A DNA stretch of 64,000 nt from Rhizobium sp. AAP43 (GTDB lineage Bacteria > Pseudomonadota > Alphaproteobacteria > Rhizobiales > Rhizobiaceae). The position numbers and the translations under genes were made by a program. Below are positions 26,675-35,267 of this stretch, piece after piece; within the stretch, counting starts at the first letter, position 1, and every line of letters starts with the position of its first letter. The notes under the pieces are model-generated. The model ran no database searches. It had not been told where the DNA came from and was given only the letters and a program-made list of their open reading frames with translations. The stretch is from positions 62,001-126,000 of the forward strand of contig NZ_LJHS01000055.1 of the NCBI RefSeq assembly GCF_001296045.1, in the 5' to 3' direction.

Positions 26675-28099
26675 ATGCAGCAAGCGGAAATCGGTCTGAT
26701 CGGTCTCGGGGTCATGGGCTCCAATCTCGCCCTCAACATTGCCGAGAAGGGCAATCGGATCGCAGTGTTCAACCGCACGCCGGCGCGCACCGACGAATTC
26801 CTCGGTGAAGCAGGCGATCTTGCCGACCGGATCATCGGTTGCCACACGATCGAAGAATTTGTCGCCGCCATCCGTCCGCCGCGCCCGATCATCATCATGA
26901 TCAAGGCCGGTGAGGCCGTCGACCAGCAGATCGAAGCGCTGATGCCGTATCTTTCGAAGAACGACATCATGATCGATGCCGGCAATGCCAATTTCCGCGA
27001 CACGGTCGCGCGCTTCGAGCGTCTGGCCGGCACCGACTTCACCTTCATCGGCATGGGCGTCTCGGGCGGCGAAGAGGGGGCCCGCCATGGTCCCTCGATC
27101 ATGGTCGGCGGCTTGGAGGAGAGCTGGAAGCGCGTCGAGCCGGTGCTGACCTCGATTGCCGCCCGCTTCAATGACGAGCCTTGCGTCGCCTGGCTCGGTA
27201 CCGATGGCGCCGGCCATTTCGTCAAGACGATCCACAACGGTATCGAATATGCCGACATGCAGATGATCGCCGAGATCTACGGCATCCTGCGCGAGGGCCT
27301 GACCCTGTCTGCGCCCGAGATCGGCGAGATCTTCGGCACCTGGAACAAAGGCCGCCTCAACTCCTATCTGATCGAGATCACCGAGAAGGTCCTGAAGGCG
27401 ACCGACCCGGAAACCGGTAAGCCGATGGTCGATATCATCGTCGATTCCGCTGGTCAGAAGGGCACGGGGAAATGGTCGGCGATTGAGGCACAGAACCTCG
27501 CGGTGGCGGCCACCGGCATCGAGGCGGCAGTCGCCGGCCGCGTGCTCTCGTCGCTGCGCTCGGAGCGCTTGGCGGCGGAAAAGCTATTCGGCCTGCCGGC
27601 TCTGGCCGAGGCGCCGAAGGACCGCGCCGCCTTCATCGCCGACCTGGAAAACGCGCTGCTCGCCGCCAAGATCGCGGCCTATGCACAAGGCTTTGCCGTG
27701 ATGTCGGCCGCCTCGGCCGAGTTCGGCTGGTCGCTGCCCATGCCGACCATTGCCCGTATCTGGCGCGCCGGCTGCATCATCCGCTCGCAATTCCTCGACG
27801 AAATCACCTCGGCCTTCACCAAGGATCCCGGTGTCGCCAATCTCGTCATCACGCCTGCCTTCTCGGCGATGGTAAAGGAAACCGACGGCGCACTGCGCCG
27901 GGTCGTCTCGCATGCAGCGCTTTCCGGCCTGCCGGTTCCGGCGCTCTCCTCGGCGCTTGCCTATTTCGACACCTACCGCCGCGGCCGTGGCACGGCCAAC
28001 CTGATCCAGGCCCAGCGCGACTTCTTCGGCGCCCATGGCTTTGATCGTCTCGACGGCAAGGTTGCTCTTCACGGGCCTTGGAGTAGCCAGGGGGCGTAG
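26675..28099 (+). CDS. gnd: 6-phosphogluconate dehydrogenase, decarboxylating
   Basis: Pentose-phosphate enzyme of 474 residues converting 6-phosphogluconate to ribulose 5-phosphate and CO2. The N-terminal Rossmann motif is GLIGLGVMGSNLALN; the substrate and catalytic segments are FIGMGVSGGEEGARHGPSIM, KTIHNGIEYADMQMIAE and DIIVDSAGQKGTGKWSA. FNRTP after strand 2 resembles NADP-preferring forms (NRT). It closes the idn operon, so idonate or gluconate would be channelled into the oxidative pentose-phosphate route rather than only the Entner-Doudoroff pathway. Confidence 0.95.
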   Translation: MQQAEIGLIGLGVMGSNLALNIAEKGNRIAVFNRTPARTDEFLGEAGDLADRIIGCHTIEEFVAAIRPPRPIIIMIKAGEAVDQQIEALMPYLSKNDIMIDAGNANFRDTVARFERLAGTDFTFIGMGVSGGEEGARHGPSIMVGGLEESWKRVEPVLTSIAARFNDEPCVAWLGTDGAGHFVKTIHNGIEYADMQMIAEIYGILREGLTLSAPEIGEIFGTWNKGRLNSYLIEITEKVLKATDPETGKPMVDIIVDSAGQKGTGKWSAIEAQNLAVAATGIEAAVAGRVLSSLRSERLAAEKLFGLPALAEAPKDRAAFIADLENALLAAKIAAYAQGFAVMSAASAEFGWSLPMPTIARIWRAGCIIRSQFLDEITSAFTKDPGVANLVITPAFSAMVKETDGALRRVVSHAALSGLPVPALSSALAYFDTYRRGRGTANLIQAQRDFFGAHGFDRLDGKVALHGPWSSQGA

Positions 28100-28487
28100 G
28101 ACCTTTCGATCCAAACGCAATTGGGTTGGATGGGCATCGACCATCCGGATTCAATGGGACCCATCCTTACTGGTGACCACCCGTCAGTTACACCACCCCC
28201 TAAGGATACGATCCAGGTTATTCTCAAACGTTCGTTCATCGAAGCCATTGATAACCCAGAATAATGGCTTCTCGCGGGCACCTAGTGCTGGGTTGCAAGT
28301 TCATATTGGTTCGGCGCCTGCGCGCCAAAAGTCCCATAATTCAATTATATGCCGCTCGTGTCGATATTTGGCCTAACAGATAGATCGACTGCAAGCAGAT
28401 TGCTCTCCGCACTGGTCTGCAAGTACAGTAAAAGCAGCGCTTCCCATCGGTTCTCGCTTCAATTTGCCTCAAATCGACCTGATTTGA
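28100..28487. other. Intergenic region between gnd and parE, no supported gene
   Basis: 388 bp without an identifiable gene. Short frames on both strands start or end abruptly and show no recognisable family. On the minus strand, phrases in different frames (for example PSTRCPREAIILGYQ near 28260-28320) look like decayed coding sequence, but I cannot name a source. It marks the border between the catabolic block and the patchwork accessory region. Confidence 0.4.
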
Positions 28488-28784
28488 TCATTCGGCGAAC
28501 AGGATTAGACCGTAATCCGTTGCGCCGTGCATGATATGGATAATGACCACTTTGGTGGGCTCAACGCGATAGAAGATCAGGTAGTTGCCGTGAACGCGTC
28601 GACGGATTCCATGATGCTCATAGCGAGGGACGAGAGCGAAGCTGTTGGGATTACTAATAAGATCTTCACATCGGCTCCGCAGCTCTCGAATGAATGAAAG
28701 AGCGCGCCGTGGATTGTGCTCGGCAATGTAATCGGCGATCTGCTCAAGATCGCGTTCGGCCTCGCTGGTAAACTCAAGGATCAT
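28488..28784 (-). CDS. parE: RelE/ParE-family toxin
   Basis: Type II toxin of 98 residues with the ParE/RelE pattern: LEFTSEAERDLEQIADYIAEHNPRRA at the N-terminus, RYEHHGIRRRVHGNYLIFYRV and HIMHGATDY at the C-terminus. ParE toxins poison DNA gyrase; RelE-type relatives cut mRNA, and the sequence alone favours ParE. The start overlaps the antitoxin stop in an ATGA, the usual antitoxin-first coupling. Confidence 0.88.
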   Translation of the reverse strand: MILEFTSEAERDLEQIADYIAEHNPRRALSFIRELRSRCEDLISNPNSFALVPRYEHHGIRRRVHGNYLIFYRVEPTKVVIIHIMHGATDYGLILFAE

Positions 28785-29047
28785 GCGGAATTTTCGGCTC
28801 TATCAGCCATTGCAAGATATTTGGCGTCGAGGCGGTTGAACACATCGTTGGCCGACTTAGTTCGACCGGTGTCCGCATCAGAGATGCCGCGCATGATCGA
28901 AGCATCCAAAGCGGCCAGTCGCGTTTCGCGGTCCTGAACCAGTCGTACGCCTTCGCGCAGGACTTCGCTCTTCGAGCCGTAGCGACCTGAATCTACGAGC
29001 TGCTGAATATAGCTTTCGAGCTGCTTTCCCAGATCTGCGCTGATCAT
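28781..29047 (-). CDS. parD: ParD-family antitoxin
   Basis: Antitoxin of 88 residues with an N-terminal ribbon-helix-helix DNA-binding domain (MISADLGKQLESYIQQLVDS, then GRYGSKSEVLREGVRL), typical of ParD/CC2985 proteins, and a C-terminal tail that should wrap the toxin. ATG 29047 is chosen because GGAG lies 7 bases before it; the frame runs five codons further. It is coupled to parE by a 4-bp overlap. An inverted repeat sits inside its promoter. Confidence 0.88.
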   Translation of the reverse strand: MISADLGKQLESYIQQLVDSGRYGSKSEVLREGVRLVQDRETRLAALDASIMRGISDADTGRTKSANDVFNRLDAKYLAMADRAENSA

Positions 29048-29074
29048 AAATATCTCCTGCAAAGGTGATCGGTA

Positions 29075-29103
29075 TAAATAGTCGACTTATCAACTATTAT
29101 CAA
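29075..29103 (-). promoter_or_regulatory. parDE promoter with overlapping operator
   Basis: On the minus strand, TTGATA (29103-29098), a 17-bp spacer and TATTTA (29080-29075) make a near-consensus sigma-70 promoter 28 bp before the parD start. An inverted repeat AATAGT (29077-29082) / ACTATT (29093-29098) overlaps it, a natural operator for ParD autorepression. Confidence 0.6.
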
Positions 29104-29338
29104 GGGAGCAAGTTCTCGCCCCACGGTTCAGCGTTGGCCAATTCCCCCTCTCCCAATGGCGACAAAAGAGAACTTTGGCGACAATCGCAGTCGAGCGAAC
29201 TCAGCAGAGGGGAATGAGGGGAAATCCTCCGGAATGTGAGCCCTGTCTCGGTCCGGGATGGATTTGCGCTACTCAATCTTGAGAGCGCAAAGGGCAGGTC
29301 GACGGTTCGAATCTATTCAAGGCGGAGACGATGTCCGC

Positions 29339-30559
29339 TCAGGCGATCGACAAACGCTTCAATGCCTTGGCACATATGAGCAACATTGTGGCTGCAGCAA
29401 CGAATGTGTATGGGACGCCATAAGATGTGGATATCAATCCCCAAGTCCAACTACCTGACATGGTGCCACCATACATAGCCATGAGATAGACCGAAATTGC
29501 TTTGCCGCGGATCTCGACGGGGAACATCGCCTGTGCCGTTCCGTTCAGCCCGGAAACGATGAAAGCCCATCCCGTTCCAGTTAATACCATGGCGAGCCAG
29601 AGCGCGAAGTAGTTCACGTTGCAGGCTGCCAGGATTAACGCAAGGCCTAGCAGTGCGGCAGCAATACGCGTCAGACGGTCTATGCCAACTCTTGCTTTGA
29701 GTGAGGGCAGCAGCATGCCTCCAACGATAGCACCTGCTCCAATTGTGCCCATCAAGAGGCCAACGGACGAGGCATTCATGTGCAGCTCGAGCCCAGCGAA
29801 CGCGGGAAGTAGGCTCCACATGCTGCTTGCACCAAAGAAAATGAGAAACGTCCGTACAAGCAGTGCTATGAAGCGCTCGTACTGCAAGATGTGGCCAAAC
29901 CCGTGAGACCTGCTCTTTCTCGGCGCTTTTGGTCGTGTGATCGCGTTAGCTGACGTTGAACGCCACCTCCAAAATACGAAGATGAGAGCAAGATACGAAG
30001 CTGCGTTCATCCAGAATATCAGGGAAATGGCCGATATCTGAGCGATGAGGCCTGCTAAGGCAGGCCCTAAGGTCCTGGCGAAATTGAAGCTCATGCCGTT
30101 CAGAGCTGCAGCGCTGTGTATTTCCGTCGATTCGACTAAAGAGGATGTTGCCGCTTGCCACGCTGGCATCGTCATGGCTGCGCCGCATCCCAGCAAAAAT
30201 GTGCCCAACAGAAGTAGGCTTGGGGTCACCGCTTCCAGGGCTATGATTATGCTGAGGCCGAAGGCGGCAATAGCCATCGCCACGTGCGTGGCGAGAAGGT
30301 AAGATCGGCGATCAAATCGGTCCGCGAGAATTCCGGCTGGTACGACGAGCAGGAAGATTGGCAGCGTCATCGCTGTTTGAATCAACGCCACCATCTGGGA
30401 TGAAGAACTTAAATGAACCATCAACCATGCGGCGCCCATGCCCTGCATCCAGGTGCCGAGGTTTGAAATGCCGTTGGCGATCCAAAGCGATCTGAAGCGC
30501 TCGTTGTACAGAGGCGCCCAAAGCCGGGCGTCAGCTTCTTCCAGAGGGGAGACGCTCAT
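29339..30559 (-). CDS. MFS exporter, EntS-like/TMS family
   Basis: Major facilitator of 406 residues with about 12 helices: FRSLWIANGISNLGTWMQGMG at the N-terminus, GILADRFDRRSYLLATH (motif A) and a second half with GWAFIVSGLNGTAQAMFP. This pattern fits the MFS_3/TMS group that contains enterobactin exporter EntS and macrolide pumps. The start is the ATG overlapping the ATP-grasp stop (ATGA at 30559-30556); an ATG three codons earlier is possible. It is the last gene of a three-gene unit (FAD protein, ATP-grasp ligase, exporter) and probably secretes the product. Confidence 0.85.
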   Translation of the reverse strand: MSVSPLEEADARLWAPLYNERFRSLWIANGISNLGTWMQGMGAAWLMVHLSSSSQMVALIQTAMTLPIFLLVVPAGILADRFDRRSYLLATHVAMAIAAFGLSIIIALEAVTPSLLLLGTFLLGCGAAMTMPAWQAATSSLVESTEIHSAAALNGMSFNFARTLGPALAGLIAQISAISLIFWMNAASYLALIFVFWRWRSTSANAITRPKAPRKSRSHGFGHILQYERFIALLVRTFLIFFGASSMWSLLPAFAGLELHMNASSVGLLMGTIGAGAIVGGMLLPSLKARVGIDRLTRIAAALLGLALILAACNVNYFALWLAMVLTGTGWAFIVSGLNGTAQAMFPVEIRGKAISVYLMAMYGGTMSGSWTWGLISTSYGVPYTFVAAATMLLICAKALKRLSIA

Positions 30560-31788
30560 AGTGCCCACATCGTTTTGGAGTTGAACCAGCTATCCAGGTC
30601 TAGCGCCCGCGACCTCAGTTCTTCCTCATTCTCGCCGCCAAAGACGAAACTGGCGACTTCGGCATTTGTCATAGATGCGCCGCCGTAACGGCGGCCGACG
30701 ACACCATAGGGTTTGTAGATGTCGATCCAGTCATGTTCTGCAGCCAAGGGGAGGCTCTCTAGAACACCATGTTTGGGTGGTATGATTATGCGCGCCGTTG
30801 GCCGGAAGTCCGCTGCAGCGCGACGTTCTAATGTATCTCCGCCACCTATCGAGGCCTTGACGTATCCCATCTTCATATTTATGCCCGTCGCAATCAGCAC
30901 TTCCTCGTTGATCACACCACCTCCCAGACGACTGGCCACTTCACAGAGTACCAGTCGATCATCAGGCGTGTGGAAGATTTGAAGATGGAAAATCGATGTA
31001 GCGGGGAAAGGAAGGGCTTTCTCCAGCAGGTATCGTGTGAATTCTTCAATCCTTCCGACGAGCGGGTTGCCGGCATCAAGGCTATGAGTGCCGATAGTCT
31101 CTCCTCGGATAAAAGCGAGGCAGTCCTTCAGATAACGGGCTGCATGAATAACTACTGGGCTGCCGTCAACGTATAGCCCGTCGACCCTGAACATCTCTCC
31201 CTGCACGAACTGCTCGACCGTGTACCGGAGCGTACTGGACGCACCGCTCTCTAGAAAGGAGACCACATCCTGCTCGGTAGAGAGAACCGCAACGCCTGAC
31301 GAGCCCCGGCCATCGAATGGTTTGACTACGACAGGCAAGCCGTGTGCGGAGATGAATTCTGTAAGGTCGGTGGCACTTGTGATTTCTGCGAAACGGGGAA
31401 CGTCAACGCCCCGCTCCCAAGCTCTGCGTTTCATCAAGATCTTGTCTCGGAAGAATTGAGCTGCTTCAGGCATCTGGCCCTGTAACGCAAGCTTGTTGCG
31501 GATCCGAGCGGCGCGAAGCACATCTGCTTCAGAGAACGCCAACACGCGACTGAATCTCGTTCGAAGATGTAGATCGATCGCTGACTGCTCGATCAACTCG
31601 CTATGCTCGTAATTGTGAAAGAACTCAGACTGCCGGAATGCCCGAGTGGCAAGCTCTTCAACGGCTTTGGAAGTTTCAGCATCGGCGAGACCAGTAAACA
31701 GCACGGCATCACCGCCAGTAGCTTCAAGCCATTCCTCCGGAGTGTTTTGCAGCAGCACCTTTGGAGTACACAAAATAAGTGAGGTCAT
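30556..31788 (-). CDS. ATP-grasp ligase (amino-acid/peptide ligase type)
   Basis: ATP-grasp enzyme of 410 residues. ATP-binding segments are DKILMKRRAWERGVDVPRF (near residue 114), VVKPFDGRGSSGV and VEQFVQGEMFRVDGL. The metal-binding end reads LVLCEVASRLGGGVINEE. The layout resembles L-amino-acid ligases and carnosine-synthase-like enzymes, which join a carboxylate to an amine through an acyl-phosphate. It differs from carboxylases in lacking biotin or CPSase domains. It sits between the FAD protein (27 bp gap) and an exporter (ATGA overlap), so it is probably the bond-forming step of a small-molecule pathway. The substrates are unknown. Confidence 0.82.
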   Translation of the reverse strand: MTSLILCTPKVLLQNTPEEWLEATGGDAVLFTGLADAETSKAVEELATRAFRQSEFFHNYEHSELIEQSAIDLHLRTRFSRVLAFSEADVLRAARIRNKLALQGQMPEAAQFFRDKILMKRRAWERGVDVPRFAEITSATDLTEFISAHGLPVVVKPFDGRGSSGVAVLSTEQDVVSFLESGASSTLRYTVEQFVQGEMFRVDGLYVDGSPVVIHAARYLKDCLAFIRGETIGTHSLDAGNPLVGRIEEFTRYLLEKALPFPATSIFHLQIFHTPDDRLVLCEVASRLGGGVINEEVLIATGINMKMGYVKASIGGGDTLERRAAADFRPTARIIIPPKHGVLESLPLAAEHDWIDIYKPYGVVGRRYGGASMTNAEVASFVFGGENEEELRSRALDLDSWFNSKTMWAL

Positions 31789-31815
31789 TGATCGTCTCTT
31801 GGGATGGTCTGAGAT

Positions 31816-33702
31816 TTAGGCGGCCGAGGATTCCGGCGTCGTAGGAATGCGTGTTGCATCCCCACGGGCTGACGGCACAGCTGCGGAAAGGGTTTGGGCA
31901 GTACGCAGGATGTCTTCCGCGCACTCTTGCGCCTCCTGTAGCGGGGACCTTGCGGCACCAGGCGCGGATAGAACGAACGTGTAGAAGCGAGGCCCCTCAA
32001 TCGGCGTTCCAAGGGCCCAAATGGGCGATGTAGAGTGTCCTTCATGAGATACCAGCCGGTGTTCGGGCGTCACATCAAGTCCGCCCGGTTCGTAGCCACC
32101 ATTTGTGAATGCTCTCGCCACGCCGGCACGAAGCAGCGCTTGGATGATGCCCCCTCGAAGCGAGACGGCCGGCGCGAGCGGAAGATGTGCATGGACCAAT
32201 TTGTCGACTTGGCGCGTGCCAGCCGATCCGTAGATTTTAGTTTTGCCGGCTGTTGGAGCTTCCACTGAGAGAGCCCGGCCAAGGCCGACATCCACAATCT
32301 CGGCCTCTACAAGTGCCGCCAGTTCTTCAATTTTTTGAAGTGGTGGCCCGACAGCGAGCCGGTTCATGACTGGCACGAAATCCGTAAGGAATGACTGGTG
32401 TGATTCCGGCGTAAGCCCGCCATGTTCCACGACATGTCGTAGAATGGGCCGGATGTCGCGCAGCACGTCACAAGCTGCCTTGATTGGGCTGTCAATGTTA
32501 CCCACACGCGCCTCGTCAACATCGTCACGCATTTTCTTGATCAGCCACTGGCGGTAACGGGTGCCGTCGACCATCACATCTTGCGGCGCTGGTGCTATAA
32601 GTGATGCAAGATCCCAACGAGATTCAGTGGGTAGTGCAGCTAGAATAGCCTGTACCTCGGCGGATTTTGGGCCTCCTGAGAGATAGGATACGACATATTT
32701 CTCTGCTCTCTCGGCGCACATGGTCCTGCGGATAAGCGTGCTATAATACATCAACTCCATCTCAGAGTTGACCAGCGGCAAAACCTCACGAGCGAAGTCG
32801 AGTTTTCGTTGAGTTCTAGAGCCTCCACCGTATGGATCTCGAAGGCGATCAATTGCCTGTGTCGTCAAAAAAAAAGGCTGATAGTCCCAGTTTAGTGGCT
32901 TTTGATTGCGTGCTCGTGCGAGCAGAGGCACGCCGCTTCGCGAGAAGCAGACGAGTTTAGGTTCGCGACCAGATGGTCGGTACCTTAATCTCCTGCCCTC
33001 GCGTGTAAACTGGCCTCCGCGACCAACTGTTGCCGCTGTGATCGTATCAAGCGCGGTCAATCCCATGCCCTCGATGCCGATTTGATCAGTGCTGCCGACG
33101 CGGTCCATCATTCGATCTACGGGGTAAGCGGGAGCATGAACGGATCTCGGTGAACGACCGGGGGCCCCACACGAGGAGTGGCCCGTAGTAATGGCAAGCC
33201 CGTTAACTTCGACACGCAGGCCATTCGTGCCGAGGATGTGATATTTGTGCCGGTCAAGCACGCGGATGTCAGTAACCTCTTGCTCATGAAGAGTGACATT
33301 GATGCTGTCAGGTAGGTTCCGAACGATGTATTCGAACGCCCAAGAGAGGTATTTTCCCAGCACCGCTCGTGGAAGATAATCGTTTTCATGCACCAAATGA
33401 TTGACGCCGTCGCCCTCAGTGACCTCATACTGCCGTGCTCGCGCCCACTCAAACAGGGAGGGAGAGCCAATCGGTCGCGTGATGGTTCGTTTGTTGACTC
33501 CAAATGCAGTTATCTGAGAGCAGACTGTGTTAGCGAGAAGATACTCTGGCTGATTGGTTGCATGTACTCCGCAACCCGGTAGCCCTGGCTCGAACAGATG
33601 AAGTTCAATTGGTTCAAAGTCATCCTGCTGAAGGCTAGACAGTCTCTCCAGCAGAGAGAGACCACGTGGCCCAATTCCTACTATCCCAAGCTTCCAAGGC
33701 AT
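31816..33702 (-). CDS. FAD/NAD(P)-binding protein (NAD_binding_9-like)
   Basis: Large flavoprotein-like protein, 628 residues. The N-terminus WKLGIVGIGPRGLSLLERL is a dinucleotide-binding motif with GxGxxG. LHLFEPGLPGCGVHATNQ and NGLAITTGHSSCG follow, as in the NAD_binding_9 group, which is distantly related to amino-acid N-hydroxylases. ATG 33702 is chosen; the longer frame to 33783 would run into the divergent gene and has no family similarity. It is first in the operon with the ATP-grasp ligase and the exporter. The reaction is unknown: N- or C-oxygenation of an amino acid is a guess. Confidence 0.72.
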   Translation of the reverse strand: MPWKLGIVGIGPRGLSLLERLSSLQQDDFEPIELHLFEPGLPGCGVHATNQPEYLLANTVCSQITAFGVNKRTITRPIGSPSLFEWARARQYEVTEGDGVNHLVHENDYLPRAVLGKYLSWAFEYIVRNLPDSINVTLHEQEVTDIRVLDRHKYHILGTNGLRVEVNGLAITTGHSSCGAPGRSPRSVHAPAYPVDRMMDRVGSTDQIGIEGMGLTALDTITAATVGRGGQFTREGRRLRYRPSGREPKLVCFSRSGVPLLARARNQKPLNWDYQPFFLTTQAIDRLRDPYGGGSRTQRKLDFAREVLPLVNSEMELMYYSTLIRRTMCAERAEKYVVSYLSGGPKSAEVQAILAALPTESRWDLASLIAPAPQDVMVDGTRYRQWLIKKMRDDVDEARVGNIDSPIKAACDVLRDIRPILRHVVEHGGLTPESHQSFLTDFVPVMNRLAVGPPLQKIEELAALVEAEIVDVGLGRALSVEAPTAGKTKIYGSAGTRQVDKLVHAHLPLAPAVSLRGGIIQALLRAGVARAFTNGGYEPGGLDVTPEHRLVSHEGHSTSPIWALGTPIEGPRFYTFVLSAPGAARSPLQEAQECAEDILRTAQTLSAAVPSARGDATRIPTTPESSAA

Positions 33703-33743
33703 CCCGTACCGCCATCTTGTGTGCAACCTGCGGACGATCTCCC

Positions 33744-33784
33744 ATTGATCAATTACATGGTCAATCTTGATTGATTGAATCAAT
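33744..33784. promoter_or_regulatory. Twin palindromes in the divergent promoter of the ATP-grasp locus
   Basis: ATTGATCAAT at 33744-33753 is a perfect palindrome, and ATTGATT-G-AATCAAT at 33770-33784 has perfect 7-bp arms around one base. They share the half-site ATTGAT, lie 26-29 bp apart centre to centre and occupy the gap between the FAD gene (starting 33702) and the HTH-citrate synthase gene. They look like operators for one dimeric regulator, possibly the HTH-citrate synthase itself. Confidence 0.5.
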
Positions 33785-33804
33785 GTATGGTGCTACTCAA
33801 AGGC

Positions 33805-35001
33805 ATGGACGAAGCCGGATACATGACCGCGACGGAGGCGGCGGCGGAGCTCGATGTGAGCGTGGCGACGCTTTACGCCTACGTGAGCCGCGGGATTATC
33901 CAGTCGGAGGCTCGAACTGGCACGCGGGCAAGGCGGTATCGTGCAGCTGACGTCCGCGCTTTGGCCAACAAGCACAAGGTTGCCACAAAGCATGGTGACT
34001 CAAGCAAGCTGCTCTCCTTTGGGGCCCCACTGCTGGATTCGGAAATAACGTTCACCGATGGGCTGAAACTGTATTTCCGCGGGCGCGATGCCTCGCAGTT
34101 GGCCGCGAGCAGTGGGAGCCTTGAATCGGTCGCAGCTTTGATCTGGGGTTGCGATGACGCACCAAAACTTTCAGACGGCTCAATTGAGCTCCCCCCAGAA
34201 TATCTTGACCTTGCCGGAACTGTAGATCCTGACTACCCACTCGTTACCTGCCAAGCTCTGCTGCCTCTAATGGGGCAGAGAGATGTTCGCGCGTATGACT
34301 TATCACGAGAAGGTGCATCACGAGCTGGCTTGAATGTACTGAGAATTGTAACTGCCCTGGTGTCGGGCGTGACGCCGACCACCCGCCCAGTACATGCGGT
34401 ATTGTCGTCCGCCTGGAAGGTCGAAGAACATGCTGACCTGTTACGCTCAGCGCTAATCCTCGGAGCAGATCACGAATTGAACGCATCTACGTTCACAGTG
34501 AGGGTAGCGGCGTCCGCCGGGGCGCCAATATACCATGCCGCAGCGGCCGGATTGGCGACGCTGCAGGGCGCAAGACATGGCGGGGAAATTGAGAGGACAT
34601 ATCGTTTGCTGCAGGAGATTCTGGACAGCAGACAGAAAGATGCTGAAGTGGTTGCAGGTTGGATGAGGCGAGGTGAGAGTGTCCCGGGCTTCGGCCATCC
34701 GCTTTACCCCTCAGGCGATCCCCGAGCGCAAACTCTGTTGGGTCTATTGAACCGCCACAGCAGCTCCCGCGGGGCAGCGGATGTCATCCAGGCGGTGAAT
34801 ACCGCACAGTCAGTCACCGGCAAGCTATTGAATTTCGATGGTGCCTTGGCGGCGCTTTCGCTACACCTTGGTCTGGCCGCGCCCGCAGGTCTTTGTATCC
34901 TTGCAATAGGGCGTGTCGTTGGTTGGGTGGGGCATGCGATTGAGCAATACCACGATCAGCGCCTTATTCGGCCCCGGGCACGATATGTCGGGCTTCGATA
35001 G
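33805..35001 (+). CDS. Helix-turn-helix/citrate synthase fusion protein
   Basis: About 398 residues. The first 60 form a MerR/excisionase-type HTH (MTATEAAAELDVSVATLYAY, then TRARRYRAADVRAL). The rest is a complete citrate synthase core: GADHELNASTFTVR and GARHGGEIE hold two catalytic His regions, GFGHPLYPSGDPRAQ the oxaloacetate site, FDGALAALSLHLGL the catalytic Asp and WVGHAIEQYH, RPRARYVG the CoA end. The start is uncertain: the frame opens at TTG 33775 and has ATGs at 33787, 33805 and 33823, none with a strong ribosome-binding site. It is divergent from the FAD/ATP-grasp/MFS unit and may make a (methyl)citrate-like precursor, regulate the locus, or both. Confidence 0.82.
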   Translation: MDEAGYMTATEAAAELDVSVATLYAYVSRGIIQSEARTGTRARRYRAADVRALANKHKVATKHGDSSKLLSFGAPLLDSEITFTDGLKLYFRGRDASQLAASSGSLESVAALIWGCDDAPKLSDGSIELPPEYLDLAGTVDPDYPLVTCQALLPLMGQRDVRAYDLSREGASRAGLNVLRIVTALVSGVTPTTRPVHAVLSSAWKVEEHADLLRSALILGADHELNASTFTVRVAASAGAPIYHAAAAGLATLQGARHGGEIERTYRLLQEILDSRQKDAEVVAGWMRRGESVPGFGHPLYPSGDPRAQTLLGLLNRHSSSRGAADVIQAVNTAQSVTGKLLNFDGALAALSLHLGLAAPAGLCILAIGRVVGWVGHAIEQYHDQRLIRPRARYVGLR

Positions 35002-35267
35002 AACGACTGACCTCCTCCTCGGTCTCATTGAACCGCTTGATTGCCATTCTTGGAATGGAGCCTGCGCTGAGGGCTAAACGACTTGCTAAGACGGGTGTCA
35101 TCCGAAAAGCGCCACGTGCCCGTGAGTTAAGTTACCCAGCAGGATGACGAGCTTGACTCCAGTCGAACAGGTCGATGGTTCATATCCTCTCAAGGCGATG
35201 GGTCTTTTCGAATTGCGAAGTTGGGCTCGCAGCGAAGAGAACAACTGGCAGAAAAGGCAACAATAAA

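Noticed and set aside
25499..27235. 578-codon antisense frame over idnD and gnd
   Set aside because: Both plus-strand genes are unambiguous, and the antisense frame spans their junction without any motif.
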